Assembly (NCBI GenBank): GCA_947626165.1
Contig: CANQRG010000001.1
Location: 1 to 64,000 of the forward strand
Reading direction: 5' to 3'
DNA length: 64,000 nt
Source of the DNA: an uncultured Clostridia bacterium
GTDB taxonomy: Bacteria; Bacillota; Clostridia; Oscillospirales; Ruminococcaceae
The notes beneath the pieces are model-generated. The model saw only the letters and a program-made list of their open reading frames with translations, did no database searches and had not been told where the DNA came from. The translations under genes and the position numbers were made by a program. Of the stretch, positions 46,487 to 54,162 are shown piece after piece (the stretch's first letter is position 1; every line of letters starts with the position of its first letter).

Positions 46487-47213
46487 TATAGCAACGCTGT
46501 TTCCGGAACTTTGTGAGACATATTTGTCTGAGAGCATTGTAGGGCGGGCAAGAGCAAAGGGTATTTTTGAGGTCAACTGCCACAATATAAGAGATTACAC
46601 TCTGGATAAGCACAGGCGTGTTGACGATACACCCTACAGCGAACAGAAAGGAATGTTGATGCAGGCTGAGCCTATATACAGATGCTTTAAGGCGGTTACT
46701 GAAGGTATTGACCCTCACGTTATTTATGTTTCACCGCAGGGAAAGCCTTTTGATCAGGAAAAGGCAAAGGAACTTTCTGAATTTGACAGCATATTTTTAT
46801 TATGTGGGCATTATGAGGGTGTTGACAACAGAGTAATTGAAGAAATAGTCGACGAGGAGATTTCAATAGGTGATTTTGTCTTGACAGGCGGAGAGCTTCC
46901 AGCCTTGTGTATTGTAGACGCAGTTGTCAGAATGATCGACGGCGTTTTGTCAAGCCCGGATAATTACAAGGACGAAAGCCACTACAGCGGATTGCTTGAA
47001 TATCCCCAGTATACCCGTCCTGAGGTTTGGCATAATAAGAGAGTTCCTGAGATTCTTTTGTCTGGGCATCATGCCAATATTGATAAGTGGAGGCACGAGC
47101 AGTCTCTTATCGCAACTTATGAGAAGCGGCCTGATTTGATCGATTTTGAAAATCTTTCTGAAAATGACCGGAAATTTTTATCCGAATACTTGAGGAATAA
47201 AGAAGATGTTTGA
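46476..47213 (+). CDS. trmD: tRNA (guanine-N1-)-methyltransferase TrmD
   Basis: Methylates G37 of tRNAs using S-adenosylmethionine, 245 residues, SPOUT-class trefoil-knot enzyme. Motifs are IDIATLFPELCETYLSES, LLCGHYEGVDNRVIEE, EISIGDFVLTGGELPAL and the C-terminal HYSGLLEYPQYTRPEVW. The start is ATG 46476, 6 nt after GGAGGGAC. rplS, which usually follows, is absent; a 285-bp gap follows. Confidence 0.96.
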   Translation: MRIDIATLFPELCETYLSESIVGRARAKGIFEVNCHNIRDYTLDKHRRVDDTPYSEQKGMLMQAEPIYRCFKAVTEGIDPHVIYVSPQGKPFDQEKAKELSEFDSIFLLCGHYEGVDNRVIEEIVDEEISIGDFVLTGGELPALCIVDAVVRMIDGVLSSPDNYKDESHYSGLLEYPQYTRPEVWHNKRVPEILLSGHHANIDKWRHEQSLIATYEKRPDLIDFENLSENDRKFLSEYLRNKEDV

Positions 47214-47295
47214 CGAAATTTTTAGAAATTTTATCGGGTACTATACTCGACTGTTAATGACATAAAGTGGTGAATATATAAATTTTATTAAAGAT

Positions 47296-47318
47296 TTTTG
47301 TACAAAATGCTTTGTACA
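47296..47318. repeat. Palindromic TGTACA repeat downstream of trmD
   Basis: A 12-bp perfect palindrome TTTTGTACAAAA (47296-47307) is followed by a second TTTGTACA (47311-47318). It lies in the gap between trmD and the HPr gene, about 110 bp before the latter's promoter. It could be a regulator site. Nothing else stands out in 47214-47425. Confidence 0.4.
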
Positions 47319-47425
47319 TCAAGGTTTTTATGGTTAAATTACACAAATATCTATGAGTTCATAACGCAGTCTGTAATCAAAAAGCAGAATTTTTGACTAT
47401 TTCGCTATTTTATCCTAATTTAGCG

Positions 47426-47453
47426 TTGACTAAGAAAAATATTAGGGTATAAT
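47426..47453 (+). promoter_or_regulatory. Promoter of the HPr gene
   Basis: TTGACT (47426-47431), a 16-bp spacer and TATAAT (47448-47453) lie 60 bp before the HPr ATG. Confidence 0.8.
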
Positions 47454-47513
47454 ATATTTATACAAATAGCAGAGTATTGCTTTGAGTGATTTAATGAAAT
47501 GGAGAGATATGTA

Positions 47514-47783
47514 ATGTTTGTTAAAGATGTTGTTGTTCAAAATAAGGTAGGCTTGCACGCTCGCCCTGCAACTTTCTTTATTCAGAAGGCTAATGAATTT
47601 AAGTCGTCGATTTGGATAGAAAAAGAGGACAGAAGAGTAAACGCTAAAAGCTTACTTGGTATTCTTTCCCTGGGCATTGTAGGCGGAACCGCTATTAGAA
47701 TTATTGCCGACGGAGCAGATGAGAAGGACGCTGTAGACGGATTGGTCGAGCTTGTTGAAAGCGGCTTTACTGAGGAAGTTTAA
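47514..47783 (+). CDS. ptsH: HPr family phosphocarrier protein
   Basis: 89 residues from ATG 47514, chosen because it follows GGAGAG and puts the phosphorylated histidine of GLHARPA exactly at position 15 and the regulatory serine of AKSLLGILSLG at position 46. An ATG five codons upstream would shift both. Both residues are present, so it can act as a PTS phosphocarrier and as a CcpA co-regulator, unlike Crh. No PTS enzyme I or II gene is nearby. It is a single transcript with its own promoter and terminator. Confidence 0.92.
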   Translation: MFVKDVVVQNKVGLHARPATFFIQKANEFKSSIWIEKEDRRVNAKSLLGILSLGIVGGTAIRIIADGADEKDAVDGLVELVESGFTEEV

Positions 47784-47816
47784 TTTTTCAAATTAATAGA
47801 CAAATATAAAAATTAT

Positions 47817-47847
47817 GCGAAGCTTTTGAATGCTTCGCTGTTTTTTT
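47817..47847 (+). terminator. Terminator of the HPr gene
   Basis: A 7-bp stem (GCGAAGC at 47817-47823, GCTTCGC at 47832-47838) is followed by TG and seven T residues. The rest of the 367-bp gap up to 48150 is AT-rich and holds the next promoter. Confidence 0.85.
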
Positions 47848-48064
47848 GCATTTTTTTATTGACCAAAGAAAACTTTTAACAAGGGAATTTGCAATTAGTC
47901 GAAAAGTAGGTGTTTAAAAGCGTCGATAAATCTTTGTTCATTGTTTATTAACATAAGATTGATGATAATGTGTTACAATCTGTAATATATACAAATAAAA
48001 GATGATTTTTTGAATATATTTTTTATGTGTTATAGCTTTTCACCAAAAAAACGCATAATTATTG

Positions 48065-48093
48065 TTGCAAAATTATCATTTTTTTGTTATTAT
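48065..48093 (+). promoter_or_regulatory. Promoter of the PucR/CdaR-type regulator gene
   Basis: TTGCAA (48065-48070), a 17-bp spacer and TATTAT (48088-48093). An overlapping TATAAT at 48091-48096 is an alternative -10. The leader is about 50 nt. Confidence 0.6.
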
Positions 48094-48150
48094 AATAGTA
48101 ACAGCTTGACCAATGGGCATAGAAAAAATCATTTATGAGGAGTAAAAGAT

Positions 48151-49236
48151 ATGTCAAACAGATTATTTCAAAGTGTTATTCAGCAAATGAAGTACACAGT
48201 GGATTGCGTTATCGGAGTTGTTGATGAAACAGCTACGGTAATAGCTTGTTCTGAGCTTTCTAAGGTAGGAACAATAAATGAGTTTGTTTCTCTTGATTTG
48301 AATGAATCACATGAGATATTTGTTCTTGACGGATATACATACAAGCCGTTCGGGACTCATATAAAGCCTGAGTTTGCAGTTTTTGTTGAGGGCGTTGACG
48401 AAATGGCTGCAAGGTATGCAAGTATATTCGCGATTACTCTGGCTAACTTAAAGCAATACTATGACGAGAAATATGACAGAAATAATTTTATAAAAAACGT
48501 CGTGCTTGATAATGTCCTTCCTGCCGATATACTTATAAAGGCAAGGGAACTTCATTTTAACATTGATGTTTCAAGGGTTGTACTGCTTATAAGAATACTA
48601 TCATCAAACGATGTTTCGGCTTATGACGTTATACAGAACCTTTTCCCTGATAAGAGCAAGGATTTTGTGTTCAATATTTCAGAGTCGGATATAGTGCTGG
48701 TAAAAGAGGTTCACGAAAATATCGAGCCTACCGATTTGGAAAAGCTGGCTAAGTCTATTTCAGACACATTAAGTTCTGAGTTTTATACAAGAGTTAATGT
48801 TGGAATCGGCACGGTTATTGAGGGAGTAAACGATTTGGCAAGCTCTTTTAAAGAGGCACAGATCGCACTTGAAGTAGGAAAGGTTTTTGATACAGAAAAG
48901 ACTATCGTTTCTTATGACAACCTCGGAATAGCAAGACTTATCTATCATCTTCCCACAACACTGTGCGAAACTTTTTTAAGAGAGGTATTTAAAAAAGGCT
49001 CTATTGAATCGCTCGACCATGAGACGCTTTTTACAATTCAAAAATTCTTTGAAAACAACCTCAATGTATCTGAGACTTCAAGAAAGCTTTTTGTTCACAG
49101 AAACACCTTGGTTTACAGACTTGAAAAAATTAAGAAACTGACAGGACTTGATTTAAGAGAATTTGACCATGCGATCATATTCAAGATAGCATTGATGGTT
49201 AAGAAGTATCTGTCGGCAAATCCGGTTAAGTTTTAA
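48151..49236 (+). CDS. PucR/CdaR-family helix-turn-helix regulator
   Basis: A 361-residue protein. The N-terminal ~110 residues are a putative sensor region. A GGDEF-like CdaR core spans ~130-265 (SRVVLLIRILSSN ... VNVGIGTVIEGVNDLASSFKEAQIALEVG). A C-terminal HTH_30/PucR domain spans ~295-350 (TIQKFFENNLNVSETSRKLFVHRNTLVYRLEKIKKLTGLDLREF). No ligand is evident. It lies between HPr and ftsE. Similar HPr-next-to-CdaR pairs may occur in relatives. The ATG follows GAGGAG. Confidence 0.85.
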   Translation: MSNRLFQSVIQQMKYTVDCVIGVVDETATVIACSELSKVGTINEFVSLDLNESHEIFVLDGYTYKPFGTHIKPEFAVFVEGVDEMAARYASIFAITLANLKQYYDEKYDRNNFIKNVVLDNVLPADILIKARELHFNIDVSRVVLLIRILSSNDVSAYDVIQNLFPDKSKDFVFNISESDIVLVKEVHENIEPTDLEKLAKSISDTLSSEFYTRVNVGIGTVIEGVNDLASSFKEAQIALEVGKVFDTEKTIVSYDNLGIARLIYHLPTTLCETFLREVFKKGSIESLDHETLFTIQKFFENNLNVSETSRKLFVHRNTLVYRLEKIKKLTGLDLREFDHAIIFKIALMVKKYLSANPVKF

Positions 49237-49295
49237 AGTTTAGAAATGGTCTTTGCGAGGTAAAAGTAAAGACCGAATTTAGAGGCGGTGTAGTT

Positions 49296-49982
49296 TTGGT
49301 AGAATTTAAAGATGTATCGGTAACATACTCTTCCGGAGTAGACGCTTTAAATCATGTTTCGCTTAAAATTAACGACGGAGATTTTGCATTTGTAGTAGGT
49401 TCGTCGGGCGCCGGAAAATCGACGCTTATAAAACTTATTTTAAAGGAAATTGACGCTACTGAAGGAACGGTTACCGTAAACGGTTTTAATCTTAAAAAGC
49501 TAAAGAGAAGAAAAATTCCTAATTTAAGAAGAACTCTGGGTATAGTTTTTCAGGATTTCAGGCTTATCCCTACAATGACAGTATATGAAAATGTTGCGTT
49601 TGTACTAAGAGTTATAGACGCACCGAAAAAATATATAAGAAGCAGAGTTCCGTATGTAATATCTCTTGTGGGACTTGCTCACAAGGCAAAGGCGTACCCT
49701 GAGGAGCTTTCGGGCGGCGAACAGCAGAGAGTTGCGCTTGCAAGAGCTTTGGTAAACGACCCTCAGCTTATTATTGCGGACGAGCCTACGGGAAATATCG
49801 ACCCTGCGCTTTCTTATGAGATAGTAGAGCTATTAAAGGGTATTAATGAATGCGGAACAACTATTCTTATGGTTACGCATGAGCATGACATTGTAAGGCA
49901 TTTCGGAGGAAGAATAATAAACATCAACGCCGGCAGCATTGCCTTCGACGAAACTATAGGAGGCGCAAATGAAGCTCAGTAG
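49296..49982 (+). CDS. ftsE: Cell division ATP-binding protein FtsE
   Basis: A 228-residue ABC ATPase that with FtsX controls septal or elongation-site wall hydrolases. Walker A is GSSGAGKST, signature LSGGEQQRVALARAL, Walker B LIIADEPTGN. FtsE-type opening VEFKDVSVTYSSGVDALNHVSL. The start is TTG after GAGGCGGTG. It overlaps ftsX by 14 nt. Confidence 0.95.
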   Translation: MVEFKDVSVTYSSGVDALNHVSLKINDGDFAFVVGSSGAGKSTLIKLILKEIDATEGTVTVNGFNLKKLKRRKIPNLRRTLGIVFQDFRLIPTMTVYENVAFVLRVIDAPKKYIRSRVPYVISLVGLAHKAKAYPEELSGGEQQRVALARALVNDPQLIIADEPTGNIDPALSYEIVELLKGINECGTTILMVTHEHDIVRHFGGRIININAGSIAFDETIGGANEAQ

Positions 49983-50877
49983 TATAAATTACCTTGTTGG
50001 CAAGGGTATAACAAGTATATGGAAAAATAAAATGATGTCGTTTGCATCGTTTTGTATAATGCTTGTTTCGCTTTTGATGGTTGGGCTGTCAGTTTTAGCC
50101 TCAGTTAATATAAACAAAATCATAAGCGGAATTGAAGGCAAGAATGAGGTTATCGTTATTATTAAGGACGATTCAACAGATGAAGCTATTAAAGCGTTAG
50201 AGACAAGCATTAAGGATATAAAGAATGTTGATAAAGCTGTCTTTTATTCTAAAGAAGAAGCTTGGGAATCAATGATCGATGATATGTCAAAAGAGGAGCA
50301 GGAGTTGTTCCAGTATACAGACGGAGATAATCCGCTTCCCGACACATATAAGGTCTCTGTAAAGGATATCGAAAAAATGGCTGATACTACTAACCGTATG
50401 TCTACGCTTGAAGGCGTTGACTCGGTTAAGGCATCGAATGAATTTGCAGACGTGCTTATAAGCGTTAGAAATATCTTTTCTGTTATTGCGTTAGCAGTTG
50501 TTGCAGCGCTCATTATAGTGTGTCTTGTTATTATTTCAAACACTACAAGAACAAGTGTTTTTGCAAGAAGAAAAGAAATCAATATAATGAAGTACGTCGG
50601 AGCTACAAATAAGTTTATCAAGATACCTTTCCAGATAGAGGGTACAATAGTTGGAATAGTTGCGGCTGTTGCAGCATTTATACTTACGATGTTTGTTTAC
50701 AGAGGAGCAGCATCGCTAATTCAGGACAACTATCATATCTTGACAATTTTAGGAGTGGATTCTCTCTATTCATTTAAAGATATATTTTTACCTGTGGGCA
50801 TTGCTTATCTGATTGCAGGTGCGGTCATCGGCGCTATCGGAACAACTATCAGTACAAGCAAGTATGTTAAGGTATAA
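49969..50877 (+). CDS. ftsX: Cell division protein FtsX
   Basis: A 302-residue membrane protein with a first helix at ~20-45, an extracellular domain (~55-165) expected to touch the hydrolase, and three further helices (~168-192, 220-245, 270-295). The KEINIMKYVGATNKFIKIPFQIEG motif is typical of FtsX permeases. It overlaps ftsE, and the M23 gene follows 51 bp later, so the three probably form one functional unit. Confidence 0.95.
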   Translation: MKLSSINYLVGKGITSIWKNKMMSFASFCIMLVSLLMVGLSVLASVNINKIISGIEGKNEVIVIIKDDSTDEAIKALETSIKDIKNVDKAVFYSKEEAWESMIDDMSKEEQELFQYTDGDNPLPDTYKVSVKDIEKMADTTNRMSTLEGVDSVKASNEFADVLISVRNIFSVIALAVVAALIIVCLVIISNTTRTSVFARRKEINIMKYVGATNKFIKIPFQIEGTIVGIVAAVAAFILTMFVYRGAASLIQDNYHILTILGVDSLYSFKDIFLPVGIAYLIAGAVIGAIGTTISTSKYVKV

Positions 50878-50928
50878 AAAAGATAAAAGAACAAAAGCAA
50901 GTGCATTTAGAACTAAGTGAGGAACAAA

Positions 50929-52251
50929 ATGAAAGCGAAAAGACTTTTAAAAAGGGCTGTTGCTTGTGTTGTAGCGTTAGCTTTGAGTTTCGGATTTTTT
51001 AGACTTCCGTATAAGAATGTAATGGAAACCTCTGCGTCTAAGATTTCAGACGCTAAGGAAAAGGTTGAAGAATATCAGGCTCAGCAGGACGAATACGACA
51101 AGCAAATCAAAGATACCGAGGACGATATAGCCAAGGAAGAGGAAAATCAAAAGGCTATTAAAAAGCAAATGAATACAGTCCAGAAGACTATCCAAAGTCT
51201 GGACGAATACATATCTGAGCTTCAGGCGAACATTGATAACCTTAATTCTCAAATCGCCGAAACACAGGAGCTTGTAGACGCAAAAAAGACTGAAATTGAA
51301 TCGGGAATAAACGATTTCAAGAAAAGACTTCGTGCAATGTATATTGCAGGAAATGATTCGTATACGTCTATAATACTCGGAGCAGATGATTTTTACGATA
51401 TTCTGATGAAGGTCGAGCTTGTTAAAAGAGTTGCCAATCACGACAACAAGATCATTGATGATCTTGTTGCTGTGAAAAATGAGTATGAAGCGGCAAAGCA
51501 AAAGCTGGAAGGTCAAAAAGCTCAGGTCGAGACTGAAAAGGCTACATATGACAAGCAGAAGGCAGAAAAGAAACAACAGAGAGCTAAACTGAAAGACTTG
51601 TATTCTAAGAGTGCTGAGGCTCAAGAGAATCTTGAAAAAGAGAAAGCTATATTTGAAAAGAAAAAAAGCGAGATAGCTAAAGAGCAGGAACAAGCAGAAG
51701 CTACTTGGGCAAAGCTTGTCGAAGAAGCAAGACAGCGTGCCGCAGCGGAAGAAGCCGCAAGACGTGCGGCAGGTCAGAATGACACTCCAAGCGGAAACAC
51801 TGCCAGAACTAGGGGCGGTTCTTCCACAGTAACGGGCGACTTTATGTGGCCGGTACCGGGATATTATAACATCACATATGGTGTTGGCTGGCGCTGGGGC
51901 GCTTACCATGCAGGTATTGACATATCTTCAAGCGGAATCAGAGGAGCGCAGATAGTGGCTTCTGACGCAGGAACAGTTGTTCAGGCTGAAAATTCGTGCC
52001 CTCACGATTACGGCAAAAACGGAAGCTGCGGCTGCGGCGGCGGTTACGGCAGGTACTGTATTGTTGATCACGGAAACGGATATATGACATTGTACGGACA
52101 TATGGAAAACTGCATTGTCAGCGTGGGAGATAAGGTAAATCAGGGTCAGACATTGGGTTATGTCGGTTCTACAGGGTTTTCAACCGGAGCGCACTGCCAC
52201 TTTGAGGTAAGGCTTAACGGAGCGGCGCAGGATCCTGAAAACTATGTATAA
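50929..52251 (+). CDS. EnvC-like M23 peptidoglycan hydrolase with long coiled coil
   Basis: A 440-residue exported protein. It has a signal sequence or anchor (~1-28), a coiled coil (~33-250) and an M23 peptidase domain (~300-440). Zinc ligands are H327-x3-D331 (YHAGIDIS) and H422/H424 (GAHCHFEV), so it looks active, unlike degenerate E. coli EnvC. The domain carries a Cys-rich insertion (CPHDYGKNGSCGCGGG). The start is ATG 50929 after GTGAGGAAC. Next to ftsEX, it is the likely hydrolase gated by FtsX, as with PcsB or CwlO. Confidence 0.92.
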   Translation: MKAKRLLKRAVACVVALALSFGFFRLPYKNVMETSASKISDAKEKVEEYQAQQDEYDKQIKDTEDDIAKEEENQKAIKKQMNTVQKTIQSLDEYISELQANIDNLNSQIAETQELVDAKKTEIESGINDFKKRLRAMYIAGNDSYTSIILGADDFYDILMKVELVKRVANHDNKIIDDLVAVKNEYEAAKQKLEGQKAQVETEKATYDKQKAEKKQQRAKLKDLYSKSAEAQENLEKEKAIFEKKKSEIAKEQEQAEATWAKLVEEARQRAAAEEAARRAAGQNDTPSGNTARTRGGSSTVTGDFMWPVPGYYNITYGVGWRWGAYHAGIDISSSGIRGAQIVASDAGTVVQAENSCPHDYGKNGSCGCGGGYGRYCIVDHGNGYMTLYGHMENCIVSVGDKVNQGQTLGYVGSTGFSTGAHCHFEVRLNGAAQDPENYV

Positions 52252-52269
52252 AGTTTAATGGTCATATAA

Positions 52270-52312
52270 AAACAGTCAGAAGCGTATGTGTTAACGGTTC
52301 TGACTGTTTATA
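52270..52312 (+). terminator. Hairpin terminator of the ftsEX-M23 unit
   Basis: A perfect 12-bp stem (AAACAGTCAGAA at 52270-52281, TTCTGACTGTTT at 52298-52309) has a 16-nt loop and a weak AT-rich tail. Confidence 0.65.
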
Positions 52313-52388
52313 ATTACAATATTTTAGGCAAAAGAGGTATAGCATATTTTCATCGCCAAAATTGTTTTAGCGGATTTTCAACTAAAAG

Positions 52389-52417
52389 TTAAAAAGTATG
52401 AGAAGTTGGTGTATAAT
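52389..52417 (+). promoter_or_regulatory. Promoter of the XRE regulator gene
   Basis: TTAAAA (52389-52394), a 17-bp spacer and a perfect TATAAT (52412-52417) lie 18 bp before the ATG. Confidence 0.6.
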
Positions 52418-52434
52418 AATATTGGTGATGTTAT

Positions 52435-52635
52435 ATGTATAGAAGAATTCGTGATTTGCGAGAAGATAAGGATATGACACAGAAACAGTTAGCTGAAATA
52501 ATCAATATATCTCAAAGTAATTTATCAAAATATGAAAGAGGAGAACTTGATATACCTTCCGAAATATTAATACATTTAGCTGATTTTCATAATGTTTCAG
52601 TGGATTATTTACTTGAACGTGTTGATGAAAAATAA
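52435..52635 (+). CDS. Small XRE-family transcriptional regulator
   Basis: A 66-residue single-domain HTH protein of the Cro/CI type: IRDLREDKDMTQKQLAEIINISQSNLSKYERGELDIPSEILIHLADFHNVSVDYLL. There is no sensor domain. The SD GGTGATG is fair. A cupin gene starts 23 bp later and is probably its co-transcribed partner or target. The DNA site is unknown. Confidence 0.9.
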   Translation: MYRRIRDLREDKDMTQKQLAEIINISQSNLSKYERGELDIPSEILIHLADFHNVSVDYLLERVDEK

Positions 52636-52658
52636 TACAGAAAGGCATTTGATTTAAT

Positions 52659-53060
52659 ATGGACAAAAATAACTTAAGCGTGTTCCCTGTTGGGGAAAAG
52701 AACGATGCATTTGCAAAATATTTTGTAGGTCAGAGCTATCTGAATATGCTGACTAATGAAGGCGTATCCATAGGCAATGTTACATTTGAGCCTGGCTGTC
52801 GAAACAACTGGCATATCCATCACAAGGGTGGACAAATTTTACTTGTCACCGCAGGACGCGGTTATTATCAGGAGTGGGGAAAGCCCGCACAAGAGCTTCA
52901 CCCGGGAGATGTGGTGAACATTCCGCCTGAGGTAAAGCACTGGCACGGCGCGGCGCCAAACAGCTGGTTTGCACATCTTGCAGTTGAGGTTCCGGCTGAG
53001 GGGGCATCAAATGAGTGGCTTGAACCCGTTGACAGTGAGGAATATAATAAATTGAAGTAA
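52659..53060 (+). CDS. Cupin-domain protein
   Basis: A 133-residue small beta-barrel protein. Motif 1 is NNWHIHHKGGQILLVTAGRGYYQEWG, with metal-binding His residues and a Gln where Glu is common. Motif 2 is PGDVVNIPPEVKHWHGAAPNSWFAHLAV. It resembles the carboxymuconolactone-decarboxylase-associated cupins. The substrate is unknown. The ATG follows AGAAAGG. It is paired with the XRE regulator and followed by a strong terminator. Confidence 0.88.
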   Translation: MDKNNLSVFPVGEKNDAFAKYFVGQSYLNMLTNEGVSIGNVTFEPGCRNNWHIHHKGGQILLVTAGRGYYQEWGKPAQELHPGDVVNIPPEVKHWHGAAPNSWFAHLAVEVPAEGASNEWLEPVDSEEYNKLK

Positions 53061-53064
53061 AAAG

Positions 53065-53096
53065 AAAATCGGAAGGCTTTATACCTTCCGATTTTT
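53065..53096. terminator. Bidirectional terminator
   Basis: A perfect 12-bp stem (AAAATCGGAAGG at 53065-53076, CCTTCCGATTTT at 53084-53095) has T residues on the plus side and AAAA-derived U residues on the minus side. It sits between two converging genes. Confidence 0.88.
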
Positions 53097-53110
53097 ATGT
53101 TTAAATAAAC

Positions 53111-53806
53111 TTAACAATCAATAGAATTGTCGCTAATGTATGTAACTACAGACTTTGAATAATCAGTTATACCCTGTCCTACGTTTGGATTAAACTTTGA
53201 ATAAATCAAATCGGCAGAGAAGAAAATTATAAGTGTAATACAGAAAAACAGTACAGTTTTGTGTGAAAGTTTTTTAATCCAGTCATCTAACATCGGTGCA
53301 AGACAATATACGCATAAGCAACCGCCCAGACCGAAGAAAACTGCGCCTATCAAGCAAACTCTTCCGTTTAAATTTAGTGCGTAATTACTGTAATCCCACC
53401 AGCGAACACCTCTGGTGTATTCAAAAAACCAGCTTGTGGCGTATTCGATAACAGAGGAGAGAACGGCGATCACGATAAAAGTATTAATGGGGTTTTTAGT
53501 AATTTTCTTAGGTATTAACAATGCAAGTATGCCGCCGAAGCCGTATATAGGGAGCCAAGGTCCGAAAAGCATTCCTCGATTTGCAAAGCTGCCATCTACA
53601 ATGAGCTGCAAAAAGGTTTCCCACAGCCAGCCTAAAACCGAAAAAGTGAAAAATATCAATACTATAGAAATTAAGCTGTATTTTCTTATATATGTATGTT
53701 TAAGCTTCAACTGATGTTGTTTTAACTTATGGTTTAAAGGAAGCTCAATAGTTGAATTGTGACAATCGAGTGATACATATTCATTTTTATCATCTGCATT
53801 GTTCAT
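53111..53806 (-). CDS. Putative CmpB-family membrane protein (PF06541 type)
   Basis: 231 residues from the ATG at 53806, preceded by AGGGAGG; an ATG ten codons earlier has no SD. After a ~45-residue charged N-terminus come about five hydrophobic segments. It has the family stretches FSVLGWLWETFLQLIVDGSFANRGMLFGPWLPIYGFGG, EYATSWFFEYTRGVRWWDYSNYALNLNGRVCL and FFGLGGCL. These proteins are labelled putative ABC permeases, but no ATPase is nearby and the function is unknown. Confidence 0.85.
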   Translation of the reverse strand: MNNADDKNEYVSLDCHNSTIELPLNHKLKQHQLKLKHTYIRKYSLISIVLIFFTFSVLGWLWETFLQLIVDGSFANRGMLFGPWLPIYGFGGILALLIPKKITKNPINTFIVIAVLSSVIEYATSWFFEYTRGVRWWDYSNYALNLNGRVCLIGAVFFGLGGCLCVYCLAPMLDDWIKKLSHKTVLFFCITLIIFFSADLIYSKFNPNVGQGITDYSKSVVTYISDNSIDC

Positions 53807-53993
53807 ATTAACAGCCTCCCTTGCAATATAATTCACTTACAAAGACATTATATCATAAAAAACTAAAATTTGCAACAAAAAGTCGAACAAGATAATTATA
53901 CCAACATTTGAACTTTCTATTTCGGTCTTTTAATATATTATATTCTTAAATCTTATTGTATGTTCGCAAAGATATTACAAGAAAGTGGGTAAT

Positions 53994-54020
53994 AAAAAAA
54001 GCGTACCAAATTGGGTACGC
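53994..54020 (-). terminator. Terminator of tRNA-Arg
   Basis: On the minus strand a 7-bp GC-rich stem (54014-54020 with 54001-54007) is followed by seven T residues. It lies 21 bp past the tRNA 3' end. Confidence 0.85.
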
Positions 54021-54040
54021 AAAATGCCTGCTTTCGCCGC

Positions 54041-54115
54041 TGGTCTGCCCAGCGAGAATCGAACTCACATCAAAGGAGTCGGAGTCCTTTATTTTATCCA
54101 TTAAACTATGGGCAG
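54041..54115 (-). tRNA. tRNA-Arg (anticodon CCG)
   Basis: A full cloverleaf on the minus strand: acceptor CTGCCCA/TGGGCAG (7 bp), anticodon stem AAGGA/TCCTT around loop CTCCGAC (anticodon CCG, reads CGG), T-arm GTGAG/CTCGC with loop TTCGATT, discriminator A and an encoded CCA end at 54041-54043. It lies 47 bp downstream of metG in the same direction. Confidence 0.93.
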
Positions 54116-54121
54116 AAATTA

Positions 54122-54157
54122 ATATCCACCGAATTTCTACCGCTTTTCGGTGGATAT
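54122..54157 (-). terminator. Hairpin between metG and tRNA-Arg
   Basis: A perfect 12-bp stem (ATATCCACCGAA at 54122-54133, TTCGGTGGATAT at 54146-54157) follows the metG stop. The tail on the minus strand (TAATTTC) is a poor U-run, so partial read-through into the tRNA is possible. Confidence 0.55.
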
Positions 54158-54162
54158 ATATT

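Noticed and set aside
51046-51909. 287-codon Phe/Leu-rich minus-strand frame across the M23 gene
   Set aside because: It is the complement of a Lys/Glu-rich coiled coil, which automatically gives Phe/Leu-rich sequence without stops.
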